Shown here one piece after another: positions 28,222 to 36,722 of a DNA stretch of 64,000 nt. Positions within the stretch are counted from its first letter, which is position 1, and every line of letters starts with the position of its first letter. A model generated the notes under the pieces. The model was not told the DNA's origin. It was given only the letters and a program-made list of their open reading frames with translations, and searched no databases. The stretch comes from an uncultured Pseudomonas sp. Its GTDB lineage: Bacteria; Pseudomonadota; Gammaproteobacteria; Pseudomonadales; Pseudomonadaceae. Both the position numbers and the translations under genes were made by a program. Location: the NCBI RefSeq assembly GCF_913777995.1, contig NZ_CAJYVE010000014.1, positions 28,891 through 92,890 of the forward strand, given 5' to 3'.

Positions 28222-28854
28222 TCAGGCCGTTCCGCGATGCAAGGTCGCCAGGAACCCGGCTGCGCCGACGAACAGGCTGGCGAAGGTGCGGTTCAGGCGC
28301 TTCTGCTGGCGCGGGGTCCTGAGCAGGCGCAGGACCCTCGACGCCAGGCCGGTGTAGCCGGCCATGACCAGCGAATCCACGGCGACCATGGTCAGGGTGA
28401 TGATCAGGTATTGGGCCAGCAGCGGCGCGCTCGGGTCGATGAACTGCGGCAGGATGGCCAGCATGAACACCAGCGCCTTGGGGTTGCTGATGTTGACCAG
28501 AAAGCCGCGCAGCACCAGCGTGAGAGGACGGCCAATGGGGCGCTCGGCTGAGTCCTGGCTGAGTTCGGCAGGCTGCGCGCGCCACTGCCGCACGCCGAGG
28601 TAGATCAGGTACAGCACACCGAACCACTTGATCAGGTTGAAGGCCAGTTCCGAGGCAGCCAGCACCGCTCCCAGACCCGCCGCCACGATGCCGATCTGCA
28701 CCACCAGCGCCACCTGCAGGCCCAAGGCATTCCAGTAGCCACGCCAGAAGCCGTACTGCAGGCCGCAGGACATCGAGGCAATCGCCCCGGCCCCCGGCGA
28801 AAGACTGATTACCCAGCAGGCGGCAAAGAAGGCCAGCCATGTTTCAAGCGTCAT
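28222..28854 (-). CDS. LysE/RhtB family amino acid exporter
   Basis: 210 residues with about six hydrophobic segments. The signature SLSPGAGAIASMSCGLQYGFWRGYWNALGL near residue 18, followed by GVLYLIYLGVRQWRA and FLVNISNPKALVFMLAILPQF, matches LysE/RhtB translocators that export amino acids or derivatives. Substrate cannot be deduced. ATG at 28854 chosen because it starts the first helix; 17 upstream codons are open. It stands alone, convergent with the LpoB-like gene. Confidence 0.92.
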   Translation of the reverse strand: MTLETWLAFFAACWVISLSPGAGAIASMSCGLQYGFWRGYWNALGLQVALVVQIGIVAAGLGAVLAASELAFNLIKWFGVLYLIYLGVRQWRAQPAELSQDSAERPIGRPLTLVLRGFLVNISNPKALVFMLAILPQFIDPSAPLLAQYLIITLTMVAVDSLVMAGYTGLASRVLRLLRTPRQQKRLNRTFASLFVGAAGFLATLHRGTA

Positions 28855-28965
28855 CGCACACCTCGATTCGATTCGGATGCCCGTAACGTTATGCCCAATC
28901 GGCAAAGGTGACCAGATGTTTATCAGGGCGCTGCCGACCGCCGCACAAGGCAGGCCGGCGGAGGA

Positions 28966-29559
28966 TCATTTCGCTTCGGCAGAGGGCCGGTCGGCAATGA
29001 CCTGGGGAATCACGTCAGTACCCCGCCAGCGCCGCACGGCCTTCTGGAAGAACTGGCTGTTGGGCACCTGCACCAGCGCACCGCCCTGCTCGGGCAGCTC
29101 GATGAGGGTGGTGAACATCAGGTTGATCGCGGTGACCCGGCCCTTCACCCCCGGCTTGTCCAGGGTATCGACCAGTTCCACCACGTCACCGATACGGAAC
29201 GGCCCGATGGTGAAGATCATCACCGCGCAAAGCAGGTTGGACAGCACGCTCCACATGGCGAAGAACGCCACGGCCGCCACGGCCACGAAGCCGGACAGTG
29301 CGGTCCACAGCACCGTGGCCGAAACACCGAGGCGACCCAGCACGATGACGAAGGCGCTGCCCATGATGAACCAGCGCAAACCGCCTCGCACCGGCATCAG
29401 CAGCTCCGGCGGCAACGGATAACGCTCGCCCAGGCGGGTCAGAAACCGTCCTACCACGCGCTGGATCAGGTAACCCGCCAGCAGGATCAGAAGGGTCTGT
29501 ACGCCCAGCCAGATCGGCTCGATCCAGTGAGCGTCCACGGTCCATCCGAATACTTCCAT
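28966..29559 (-). CDS. Small MscS-type mechanosensitive channel
   Basis: 197 residues, short for the family. Helices at about 13-35, 60-80 and 85-115; the last (SGFVAVAAVAFFAMWSVLSNLLCAVMIF) corresponds to the pore-lining helix, followed by the beta domain start GPFRIGDVVELVDT and LPEQGGALVQVPNSQFF. The large C-terminal cage domain is mostly missing. The start ATG lies 15 bases after the ABC-F stop, so the two genes may be co-transcribed. A gating role in osmotic downshock is inferred from the family. Confidence 0.85.
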   Translation of the reverse strand: MEVFGWTVDAHWIEPIWLGVQTLLILLAGYLIQRVVGRFLTRLGERYPLPPELLMPVRGGLRWFIMGSAFVIVLGRLGVSATVLWTALSGFVAVAAVAFFAMWSVLSNLLCAVMIFTIGPFRIGDVVELVDTLDKPGVKGRVTAINLMFTTLIELPEQGGALVQVPNSQFFQKAVRRWRGTDVIPQVIADRPSAEAK

Positions 29560-29574
29560 CACCTCACGCCTCGC

Positions 29575-31485
29575 TTACGACAATGCTTCCAGCTCGGCCT
29601 GCATGGTTTCCAGCACCTCCAGTGCTTCCATCCAGCCCTCTTCCAGCTCGGCCTCGCGGCCTTTGAGCCTGGCCTGTTCTGACAACAGCTCGCGCAGTTT
29701 GTCCTTGCTGGCCGCCTCGTAGATGGCGCTGTCGGCCAGGCCCTGCTCGATGACCGCGAGCTTTTCCTGCACCTGGCCCAGCTCCTGCTCCAGTTTTTCG
29801 GCCTTGCGCTTGTGCGGCGCCAGTTGCTGGCGCAGCGCAGCGGCCTGCTGACGCTGGGCTTTCTTGTCAGTCTTGTCGGCATTGGCCGGCGCATTGCTGA
29901 CCGGCGCATTGCGCTGACGGTAATCGGCCAGCCAGCGGGTGTAGTCGTCCAGGTCACCGTCGAACTCTTCGACCCGGCCGTCGGCGACCAACAGGAAGTT
30001 GTCGGTGGTGCTCTTGAGCAGGTGCCGGTCGTGGGACACCACCAGTACCGCGCCACTGAATTCCTGCAAGGCCATAGTCAGCGCCAGACGCATTTCCAAG
30101 TCGAGGTGGTTGGTCGGTTCGTCGAGCAACAGCAGGTTGGGCTTTTCCCAGGCAATCAGCGCCAGAGCCAGGCGCGCCTTCTCGCCACCAGAGAAGTTCA
30201 CCACCGGCTCTTCCAGGCGCGGGCCGCGGAAGTCGAAGCCACCGAGGAAATCACGCAGGGTCTGCTCGCGCTCGGTCGGCGCCAGACGCTGCAGGTGCAG
30301 CAACGGGTTGGCCTTGGCATCCAGCGAGTCGAGCTGGTGCTGGGCAAAGTAACCCACGGAAAGGTTTTCCCCGGCCTGCAGGCGGCCAGCGAGCGGCTGC
30401 AGCTCACCGGCGAGGTTCTTGATGAGTGTCGACTTGCCTGCACCGTTGGGGCCCAGCAGGCCGATGCGCGCCCCGGGTGCCAGTTGCAGCTTGACCTTCT
30501 CGAGGATGACCTTGTCGCCATAGCCGAGGCGACCTTCGGACAGGTCGAGCAGCGGCCGGGACAGCTTGTCCGACTCGCGGAAGGTGAAATTGAACGGCGA
30601 GTCCACGTGGGCGGCGGAGAGTTCTTCCATGCGCTCCAGAGCCTTGATGCGGCTCTGGGCCTGGCGCGCCTTGGTGGCCTGAGCCTTGAAGCGCGCAATG
30701 TACTTTTCCATGTGCGCACGTTGCGCCTGCTGCTTTTCGTAAGCCTGTTGCTGCTGCGCCAGGCGTTCGGCGCGTGCACGCTCGAAGGCGCTGTAGCCAC
30801 CACGGTAAAGGATGATCTTGCGCTGCTCGACGTGGGCGACATGGTCGACCACCGCATCGAGGAAGTCGCGGTCGTGGGAGATCAGCAGCAAGGTGCCGGG
30901 GTAGCCTTTGAGCCAGTCTTCCAGCCAGAGGATGGCGTCGAGGTCCAGGTGGTTGGTCGGTTCGTCGAGCAGCAGCAGGTCAGAGGGGCACATCAGGGCC
31001 TGGGCCAGGTTCAGGCGCATCCGCCAGCCACCGGAGAAACTGCCGACCTGGCGCTCCATCTGATCGTTGCTGAAGCCCAGGCCAGCCAGCAACTTGCGGG
31101 CACGGGCGTCGGCGGTATAGCCGTCGGCGCTGTCGAACTCGGCGTGCAGGCGCGCCAGGGCGGTGCCGTCCTGAGCCGCCTCGGCTTCGGCCAGCTGGCG
31201 CTGGATCTCACGCAGGCGCACGTCACCGTCGAGGACGTAGTCGACACCCAGGCGCTCCAGGGTATCGACCTCCTGGCGCATGTGTGCGATACGCCAGTCG
31301 GCGGGCAGCCGGCAGTCCCCGGAATCCGGATGCAACTCACCACGCAGCAGGGCGAACAGGCTGGATTTTCCGGCGCCGTTGGCACCGATGAGGCCGACTT
31401 TCTGGCCGGCGTGCAGGGTCAGTTCAGCGCCTTCTAGCAGACGCTGCGGACCACGCTGTAAGGTAAGGTTTTCAATTCGAATCAT
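29575..31485 (-). CDS. ABC-F family ATP-binding protein (YheS-like)
   Basis: 636 residues with two ABC domains and no membrane segment. Domain 1: Walker A GLIGANGAGKSS, signature FSGGWRMRL, Walker B LLLLDEPTNHLDLDA. Domain 2: Walker A GLLGPNGAGKST, signature FSGGEKARL, Walker B LLLLDEPTNHLDLEM. The linker and the C-terminal coiled coil (KRKAEKLEQELGQVQEKL) are typical of YheS/Uup-type ABC-F proteins, which act on the ribosome. No antibiotic-resistance subtype is evident. ATG at 31485 begins at MIRIENLTLQRGPQ; 24 codons upstream are open but not conserved. Confidence 0.93.
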   Translation of the reverse strand: MIRIENLTLQRGPQRLLEGAELTLHAGQKVGLIGANGAGKSSLFALLRGELHPDSGDCRLPADWRIAHMRQEVDTLERLGVDYVLDGDVRLREIQRQLAEAEAAQDGTALARLHAEFDSADGYTADARARKLLAGLGFSNDQMERQVGSFSGGWRMRLNLAQALMCPSDLLLLDEPTNHLDLDAILWLEDWLKGYPGTLLLISHDRDFLDAVVDHVAHVEQRKIILYRGGYSAFERARAERLAQQQQAYEKQQAQRAHMEKYIARFKAQATKARQAQSRIKALERMEELSAAHVDSPFNFTFRESDKLSRPLLDLSEGRLGYGDKVILEKVKLQLAPGARIGLLGPNGAGKSTLIKNLAGELQPLAGRLQAGENLSVGYFAQHQLDSLDAKANPLLHLQRLAPTEREQTLRDFLGGFDFRGPRLEEPVVNFSGGEKARLALALIAWEKPNLLLLDEPTNHLDLEMRLALTMALQEFSGAVLVVSHDRHLLKSTTDNFLLVADGRVEEFDGDLDDYTRWLADYRQRNAPVSNAPANADKTDKKAQRQQAAALRQQLAPHKRKAEKLEQELGQVQEKLAVIEQGLADSAIYEAASKDKLRELLSEQARLKGREAELEEGWMEALEVLETMQAELEALS

Positions 31486-31531
31486 GATGGCGGCGGAGTC
31501 TACCAGCTTCGTCCCGGACAGGTGGACCACT

Positions 31532-32008
31532 ATGCCTGCGGATCTATGGAGTTTCACCCTCGATTTCTACGCCCGGCCAGGTGTCGAACAAGCCTGCCTG
31601 AGACTGCAGGACGAAGGTGCCGACGTGTGCCTGCTGCTGTGTGGCGTATGGCTGGGTAAACGGGGCGTGGCCTGCACGCCACTACGGGTCGACGCGCTCG
31701 TCGCGCTGGCCGGGCCCTGGCAGGCCGACGTGGTGACGCCGCTGCGCGGCTTACGCCGGCAATGGCGCGCGGCGGCGCAGCAAGACAGTGCACTGGCTGA
31801 CCTGCGTGAGCAACTCAAGACACTGGAGTTACAGGCGGAACGGCAACTGTTGGCGCGTCTGCAGCAGTTGACCAGGGAGTGGCCTATCGACGAAGCGGCG
31901 GATGTGCAGGACTGGCTGCGGACCTTGTGCGGCCCGCAAGCCTGCCAGGAGCACGACGCACTGCAGAGGCTGTGCGCCGCGCTCGAACACGCCGGGGGGC
32001 AAGCTTAA
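31532..32008 (+). CDS. TIGR02444 family protein
   Basis: 158 residues beginning MPADLWSFTLDFYARPGVEQACLRLQ, with CLLLCGVWLGKRGVAC near residue 40; this matches the TIGR02444 family of unknown function found in pseudomonads and relatives. The C-terminal part is a helical, coiled-coil-like stretch (LADLREQLKTLELQAERQLLARLQQL). It is divergent from the ABC-F gene and its stop overlaps the end of algP by four bases on the opposite strand. Confidence 0.85.
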   Translation: MPADLWSFTLDFYARPGVEQACLRLQDEGADVCLLLCGVWLGKRGVACTPLRVDALVALAGPWQADVVTPLRGLRRQWRAAAQQDSALADLREQLKTLELQAERQLLARLQQLTREWPIDEAADVQDWLRTLCGPQACQEHDALQRLCAALEHAGGQA

Positions 32009-32997
32009 GCGTTGCTGCCTGGCGTAGCGCTGTTGGCTGCCGCAGGGGTCGCGGCCGGAGTGGTCTCTGGCTTGCTGGCCGCAGGGGCGGTAGCGGCTGG
32101 CGCCTGGGAGGCAGCGGGTTTGGCTGGTACCTTGGCAGCGGCAGGCTTGGCAGCAGCAGCTTTGGCCGGCGCCTTGGCGGCGGCAGGCTTGGCAGCAGCG
32201 GCTTTGGCCGGGGCCTTGGCGGCAGCGGGCTTGGCAGCAGCAGCTTTGGCCGGCGCCTTGGCGGCTGCAGGCTTGGCAGCAGCGACTTTGGCTGGGGCTT
32301 TGGCGGCGGCGGCTTTGACTGGAGCCTTGGCAGCGGCAGGCTTGGCGGCGGCAGCTTTGGCCGGCGCCTTGGCGGCAACTGGTTTGGCGGCAGCAGCTTT
32401 GGCCGGCGCCTTGGCAGCGGCAGGCTTGGCCGCAGCAGCTTTGGTCGGCGCCTTGGCGGCAGCAGGCTTGGCCGCAGCGACTTTGGCCGGTGCCTTGGCA
32501 GCAGCAGGCTTGGCGGCAGCGACTTTGGCCGGTGCCTTGGCGGCAGCAGGCTTGGCAGCAGCGGCTTTGGCCGGTGCCTTGGCAGCAGGCTTGACCTCAC
32601 GGCTGCTGAGCACCTTGCCAACAGCCTCCTGCACGCGGCCAACGCCCTGTGCCAGCTTCAGGCTTTCCTGCACATCGCGCTTGAGATGCTGAATGTAGGT
32701 ACGGGTTTCGCTCTGACGATCCTTCAGCGAATCGAGCAGGGCTTCAAGTTCGTCGACAGCGGATCTGGCCTTGGTCTGGGCCTTGGTCTTGCCGGCAGCG
32801 GCGGCATCCTGAATTTTGGTACGCGACTTGTGCAGTTTTTCCTGCGCCTTGACGCGTTGTTTTTCCAGCTTGGCGAGGAGTTTCTCGGCATCGGCCAGGG
32901 CTTGTGCGCAAGCCTCTTCCAGATGCTCAAGCAGGCTTCCCGACAGTTGTTGGAGCAAATGCAATGGAGTTTTTACGGGCTTCTTCTTGGCCGACAT
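32005..32997 (-). CDS. algP: AlgP (AlgR3) histone H1-like regulatory protein
   Basis: 330 residues. Residues 1-135 form a helical domain (LHLLQQLSGSLLEHLEEACAQALADAEKLL, then a charged coiled coil). Residues 140-288 are about eleven tandem copies of a 14-residue unit KAPAKAAAAKPAAA, one copy short by five residues, ending in an Ala/Pro-rich tail. The C-terminus resembles histone H1 and should bind DNA non-specifically. In P. aeruginosa AlgP affects algD expression. The neighbours FKBP gene, algQ, dsbB and hem genes match the P. aeruginosa order. Repeat number is likely variable among strains. Confidence 0.93.
   Translation of the reverse strand: MSAKKKPVKTPLHLLQQLSGSLLEHLEEACAQALADAEKLLAKLEKQRVKAQEKLHKSRTKIQDAAAAGKTKAQTKARSAVDELEALLDSLKDRQSETRTYIQHLKRDVQESLKLAQGVGRVQEAVGKVLSSREVKPAAKAPAKAAAAKPAAAKAPAKVAAAKPAAAKAPAKVAAAKPAAAKAPTKAAAAKPAAAKAPAKAAAAKPVAAKAPAKAAAAKPAAAKAPVKAAAAKAPAKVAAAKPAAAKAPAKAAAAKPAAAKAPAKAAAAKPAAAKAPAKAAAAKPAAAKVPAKPAASQAPAATAPAASKPETTPAATPAAANSATPGSNA
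32134..32580 (-). repeat. Tandem repeat array within algP
   Basis: About ten 42-bp units plus one of 27 bp encode KAPAKAAAAKPAAA and variants (V, T or V replacing A at fixed positions). The seventh unit lacks KPAAA. Unit identity is high at the DNA level, which favours slippage and recombination. Confidence 0.9.
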
Positions 32998-33256
32998 GAT
33001 TTACCTCCTGACTGACGAAATTGCGGCCCATACTAGACCTCTGCCTGAAGCGCCGCTAGCTCATCTTGACAGCATTGCAAGTGCGCCGTTGCAGTGTGCG
33101 TCCATGGTTTTTGCAAGCCCATGTAGAAACAGCAAAATTTCACCTTGCCGGCGTGCTCATCTCGGCGGACTGCACTGGCATAATCCGCAAGTCACCGATC
33201 ACTCGGTACCTGTGGACACCCCACGGGTTCCCCACATTTCCGGCCGGAGAGCCTTC

Positions 33257-33931
33257 ATGCCGCGCTACCTGCTATTGCCGCTGTTTCTGCTGACGCCCCT
33301 GGCCCAGGCGGCGCAAACCGCTCCTTCCAGCGATGCCCATGACCTCGCCTACAGCCTGGGCGCGAGCCTGGGTGAGCGCATGCGCCAGGAAGTCCCGGAC
33401 CTCGACCTGGCCGCGCTCATCGAAGGCTTGAAGCAGTCCTACCAAGGCAAGCCCCTGGCGCTCAAGCAAGAGCGCATCGACAAGATTCTCGCCGATCACG
33501 ATGCCGCCATGACCCAGGCCGAAGCAGCGGGCACCGACTCGCAGACCGAAGCCGCACTGGCCGCCGAGCGTAAGTTCATGGACGCGGAAAAAACCAAGCC
33601 GGGCGTGAAGGAACTGGCCGACGGCATCCTGATGACCGAGCTGGTCAAGGGCAGCGGCCCGCACCCGGATGCCAATGGCCGGGTGCAGGTGCAATATGTC
33701 GGGCGCCTGCCAGACGGCACGGTGTTCGACCAGAGCAGCCAGCCGCAGTGGTTTCGTCTGGACAGCGTGATCAGTGGCTGGACCACGGCCCTGCAGAACA
33801 TGCCGGTAGGCGCCAAATGGCGGCTGGTAATCCCTTCGGCACAGGCCTACGGTGCCGAAGGCGCAGGCGACCTGATCGACCCGTTCACCCCGCTGGTGTT
33901 CGAGATCGAGCTGCTGGCGGTCGGGCATTGA
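33257..33931 (+). CDS. FKBP-type peptidyl-prolyl cis-trans isomerase
   Basis: 224 residues: signal peptide (MPRYLLLPLFLLTPLAQA), an N-terminal dimerisation domain as in FkpA/Mip (HDLAYSLGASLGERMRQEVPDLDLAALIEGLKQSYQG), and the FKBP domain (VQVQYVGRLPDGTVFDQSS, VISGWTTALQNMPVGAKWRLVIPS, YGAEG, PFTPLVFEIELL). It should fold proteins in the periplasm. GGAGAG precedes the ATG at 33257; the open frame extends much further upstream without signal. In P. aeruginosa a comparable gene also lies between algP and algQ. Confidence 0.93.
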   Translation: MPRYLLLPLFLLTPLAQAAQTAPSSDAHDLAYSLGASLGERMRQEVPDLDLAALIEGLKQSYQGKPLALKQERIDKILADHDAAMTQAEAAGTDSQTEAALAAERKFMDAEKTKPGVKELADGILMTELVKGSGPHPDANGRVQVQYVGRLPDGTVFDQSSQPQWFRLDSVISGWTTALQNMPVGAKWRLVIPSAQAYGAEGAGDLIDPFTPLVFEIELLAVGH

Positions 33932-33967
33932 GCCAACGGCAGAAGGTCGCAGGCAAAAATGATGCAC

Positions 33968-34012
33968 GGAGCGGCTTGAGCCGCGAACAGCTTCCCGGCT
34001 GAAGCCGGTGCC
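33968..34012. repeat. REP pair
   Basis: GGAGCGGCTTGAGCCGCGAA followed five bases later by the reverse unit TTCCCGGCTGAAGCCGG. It lies after the stop of the isomerase gene. Confidence 0.65.
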
Positions 34013-34071
34013 ATCCGTGCTTCGTGGCGCGCCGTTCAACGGCCAGGAGCGGCTGAGTTCCTGCCATGAAA

Positions 34072-34093
34072 AAAGGGTGCGTTCGCACCCTTT
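34072..34093 (-). terminator. Intrinsic terminator of algQ (bidirectional)
   Basis: Stem AAAGGGTGCG / CGCACCCTTT with a 2-base loop, flanked by A and T runs; it can serve algQ on the minus strand and the isomerase gene on the plus strand. Confidence 0.88.
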
Positions 34094-34112
34094 CCTTCAA
34101 CACCCAGGCCTG

Positions 34113-34574
34113 TCAGGCGGTGGCGCTGGCCTCTTCGCGATGAGCGTTGTGCAACACCTCGATCAGGCAGTCTTCAAGTTCGAAACGCTCGTGCAACAGT
34201 CCACCGAGCTTCTTGAAGTCACTGGCGCAATCGGACGAATCACGCTTGTCGCAACGATCGTTGAATGCCAGCGCGAACTGCGTGATGACCTCCAGACGGG
34301 GAAACAGGGTATCGGCCAGTTCCAGGCCGCGCTCGTCATTGAACGCCTTGGCCTCGTCGCTCAGCTGTTCATAGACCTCGAAATGCCCCGCTGATACATA
34401 GTCGACCAGCAACTGGCAGAAACGCTGCTTGGCCTTGTGGTCGCCAAGCGAGGCAGGCGCCCCGCCCAGTGCATCGTAGGCCTTGATCAGTTCATGGCGC
34501 TCATGAAGCCAGCGATCGATCAGCAGATTGACCCCGCCCCAACGCTCCTGAGCATTCTCACAGCTTTCCAGCAT
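34113..34574 (-). CDS. algQ: AlgQ / Rsd anti-sigma-70 factor
   Basis: 153 residues. Matches Rsd/Alg[28 protein letters not shown] near residue 10, [23 protein letters not shown], and [23 protein letters not shown] at the end. The protein binds region 4 of sigma-70 and shifts RNA polymerase towards other sigma factors; in P. aeruginosa AlgQ also influences alginate and siderophore genes. With 6S RNA (6813) the window carries two separate brakes on sigma-70 polymerase. Own terminator directly downstream. Confidence 0.95.
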   Translation of the reverse strand: MLESCENAQERWGGVNLLIDRWLHERHELIKAYDALGGAPASLGDHKAKQRFCQLLVDYVSAGHFEVYEQLSDEAKAFNDERGLELADTLFPRLEVITQFALAFNDRCDKRDSSDCASDFKKLGGLLHERFELEDCLIEVLHNAHREEASATA

Positions 34575-34740
34575 GATGTTCTCTCTTCCCTTCAGGGGCT
34601 GCAGTCCTGTTGCGACCCCAAGGCTTGTCGCAGCCTTGTGAGCCGAGCCTGAATGGCGTCATGACGGCGAACTTCCGTGACGCATGCGAGCCAGATTATG
34701 CCCGCAAGGAAGGGTCATCAAGTTCGAAGGGCGATAAAGT

Positions 34741-35253
34741 TCATACGGACGTTTGATCCCGACGCCTTACCCGGCGCGCAACCTGCCCGGAAAGGGCATA
34801 CAGGCCGGGCAGCATCAATGCGATGAACAGCAACAGGCTCCACTCCGGCAGGCTGATGCCGAACAGCGACCAGTTGATCTCGGCGCAGTGCAGTAACTCG
34901 GCATGCAGGTCGCCCGAGGACGCCGGCAGGATCCGCTCCAGCATGCCCAGCGCCAGGCCTTTTTCCTCCAGCGCAGAGGTCTGCAGCCAGACCTGCGCCC
35001 CCGCCACACCGGATCCCGCCAGGGCGGCCAGCAACAACGACAGGGCGTAGAGATTCCAGCCGCGGGCGGCGGGGCGATGCAGGCAGGCCACCAGACAGAT
35101 CAGCGCACAGCCGGCCAGCAACACACGCTGCCAGCGGCACAGCATGCAGGGCTCCAGGCCGACTGCGTATTGCAGGTAGAACGCCGCGCCCAGCGACAAC
35201 ACGCTCGCGATGAAGCCGAGGAAAAGCAGAACGCGCGTGCGAGCCAGCTGCAT
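34741..35253 (-). CDS. dsbB: Disulfide bond formation protein B (atypical, one loop cysteine)
   Basis: 170 residues, four predicted helices. The first periplasmic loop carries the quinone-linked pair CMLC (C36, C39) and the following WQR; the end of loop 2 reads HCAEINWSLFGISLPEWSLL with C123. E. coli DsbB has two loop-2 cysteines (C104 and C130); here only C123 is present, and the segment where the other would lie (SALEEKGLALGMLERILPASSGD) has none. C49, C53 and C57 are in helix 2. In P. aeruginosa a dsbB paralogue (dsbH) occupies the same position. Function as DsbA oxidase is therefore uncertain. Confidence 0.85.
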   Translation of the reverse strand: MQLARTRVLLFLGFIASVLSLGAAFYLQYAVGLEPCMLCRWQRVLLAGCALICLVACLHRPAARGWNLYALSLLLAALAGSGVAGAQVWLQTSALEEKGLALGMLERILPASSGDLHAELLHCAEINWSLFGISLPEWSLLLFIALMLPGLYALSGQVARRVRRRDQTSV

Positions 35254-35439
35254 GGCAAATCCGTTACAGAGAGGAAAGGCCGCTACGGTAGAGGAAAGCG
35301 CCCGCAGCTTTCAAGGCAGGACACTACCGATGCATCGCTGAATACAAAAGGAAAAATACACATACAAAATCAGCATTTTTACTTTGCAGTGTAGGAATGG
35401 GCTGAAGCCGAAGTGAGAGCAGGGCTGCCAATGCGGCAC

Positions 35440-35474
35440 ATCGACGCAGGGCCGGCGACCGGCCCTGCGTCGAT
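35440..35474 (-). terminator. Strong hairpin directly after hemY
   Basis: Perfect 16-base inverted repeat ATCGACGCAGGGCCGG / CCGGCCCTGCGTCGAT with a 3-base loop, starting three bases after the hemY stop. There is no T run, so it may protect the mRNA end or act with Rho. Confidence 0.6.
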
Positions 35475-35477
35475 GAT

Positions 35478-36722
35478 TCAGGCGCGGTTCAGCGCCGGAA
35501 GCGGGCGCGCCAACAGGCGCTCGTCGAGCATGCCCAGGCCTTGCTGGAACAGCTGGTTGCTGCGCTCGGTTTCGCCCAGCTGGGCCAGCAGGCGCGCCAG
35601 CTCGGCGCAGGTTTCCGGGTTGGGCTGCAGACGCAGGCTGCTTTCCAGATAATCCCGGGCCTTGCCCCACAGGCGTCCCTGCAGGCAGATACGCCCCAGG
35701 GTCAGCAGCAGGCTGGGGTCATCGGCGTGCGCCTTCAACCAGCCCTCGGCCGCCTGCAACTGCCGGGAATTGTCAGCGCCTCGCACCAGCCCGTACAAGC
35801 GCGCCAGATGGCTGTCATAGCCGCGCTTGAGTGCGGCGCGCAACACTTCTTCAGCTTGCGCCTCGGCGCCCAGGCGGCGCAGTTGCTCGGCATAGGCCAG
35901 CACCAGTGCGGGCTCCTGGCGCTGTGCGGAACTCAGGGCCTTCCAGGCCTGGTCCAGCGCGGCCAGGCCAGTTGCCTGCGCACCCTCGCCTTCACGCCAG
36001 GGCGCCAGGCTGAGGTTCTGCCCCCAGGCACGCCGCTCCAGTTCGGCCAGCTCGGCTGGCGGCAGGACCTTGTCCTTGCGCAGTTCAGGCATCAGGCGGA
36101 TCAGCGCCGACCAGTCACCACGCACCTGGTGCAGGCGCTGCAACTGGCGCAGCACCTGAGGGTTGTGCGGGTGGCGTTCATGCATGGCCGTGAGGGTCAC
36201 CAGGGCGCCGTCGGTGTCGCCGCGATCCTGCTGCAGCTGAGCATGGCTCAGGGCAATGGCCAGTTCGGCCTGAGGCTGGCGCTGCAGGGCGCGCTCCAGC
36301 AGGGTGTCGCACTCCTCGTAACGGCCCTGTTCGTTGGCGGCCCGGGCCGCGCCGAGGTAATAGAGCAGCGGCTGCGGATCGGCCTCGGCAGCACGCTGCA
36401 GATGACGCTGGGCGCTGGCCCAGCGGCCTTCGGCCAAGTCCATCTGCCCCTGGGAGACGGCCATTTGCACACGACGCCGACGGTTGCGCCGCGACCATGG
36501 ATTGACCAACCCGCCCGAGGTGGTCAGCAGGCCGATCAGCCCGCGTACCACGACCACCAGCAGCCACACGAGCAGCAGCAGCCCCAGCGCCGCCCACAGG
36601 CTCGATTCGAAACGGAAGCTCTGGTAGGAAATCAGCACGTAACCGGCGTGCTCGGCCATGGCCACGCCAATCAGCGCGGCCACGGCAATGGCGATGAACA
36701 GCAGGACATAGAAGCGTTTCAT
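35478..36722 (-). CDS. hemY: HemY-like heme biosynthesis TPR membrane protein
   Basis: 414 residues. Two N-terminal helices (about 4-24 and 41-66) form the HemY_N domain, with the linker VNPWSRRNRRRRVQ. The rest is a series of TPR repeats (QRHLQRAAEADPQPLLYYLGAARAANEQGRYEECDTLLERAL and others). This is the enterobacterial-type HemY, not protoporphyrinogen oxidase. It is membrane-anchored with the TPR part probably outside; its exact role in heme synthesis is unsettled. Overlaps hemX by four bases, last gene of hemC-D-X-Y. Confidence 0.93.
   Translation of the reverse strand: MKRFYVLLFIAIAVAALIGVAMAEHAGYVLISYQSFRFESSLWAALGLLLLVWLLVVVVRGLIGLLTTSGGLVNPWSRRNRRRRVQMAVSQGQMDLAEGRWASAQRHLQRAAEADPQPLLYYLGAARAANEQGRYEECDTLLERALQRQPQAELAIALSHAQLQQDRGDTDGALVTLTAMHERHPHNPQVLRQLQRLHQVRGDWSALIRLMPELRKDKVLPPAELAELERRAWGQNLSLAPWREGEGAQATGLAALDQAWKALSSAQRQEPALVLAYAEQLRRLGAEAQAEEVLRAALKRGYDSHLARLYGLVRGADNSRQLQAAEGWLKAHADDPSLLLTLGRICLQGRLWGKARDYLESSLRLQPNPETCAELARLLAQLGETERSNQLFQQGLGMLDERLLARPLPALNRA

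Noticed and set aside
29575-31485. ABC-F protein as an antibiotic-resistance factor
   Set aside because: The sequence looks like the housekeeping YheS/Uup type and no resistance gene lies near.
32134-32580. Regular 42-bp repeats resembling a CRISPR array
   Set aside because: No spacers; the repeats are contiguous and in frame within algP.
31879-33015. Gly/Ser-rich and Ala/Gly/Leu-rich open frames over the algP repeats on the plus strand
   Set aside because: Low-complexity products of the repeat read in other frames.
34741-35253. C49, C53, C57 of DsbB as replacement for the missing loop cysteine
   Set aside because: They fall in a predicted membrane helix, not in a periplasmic loop.
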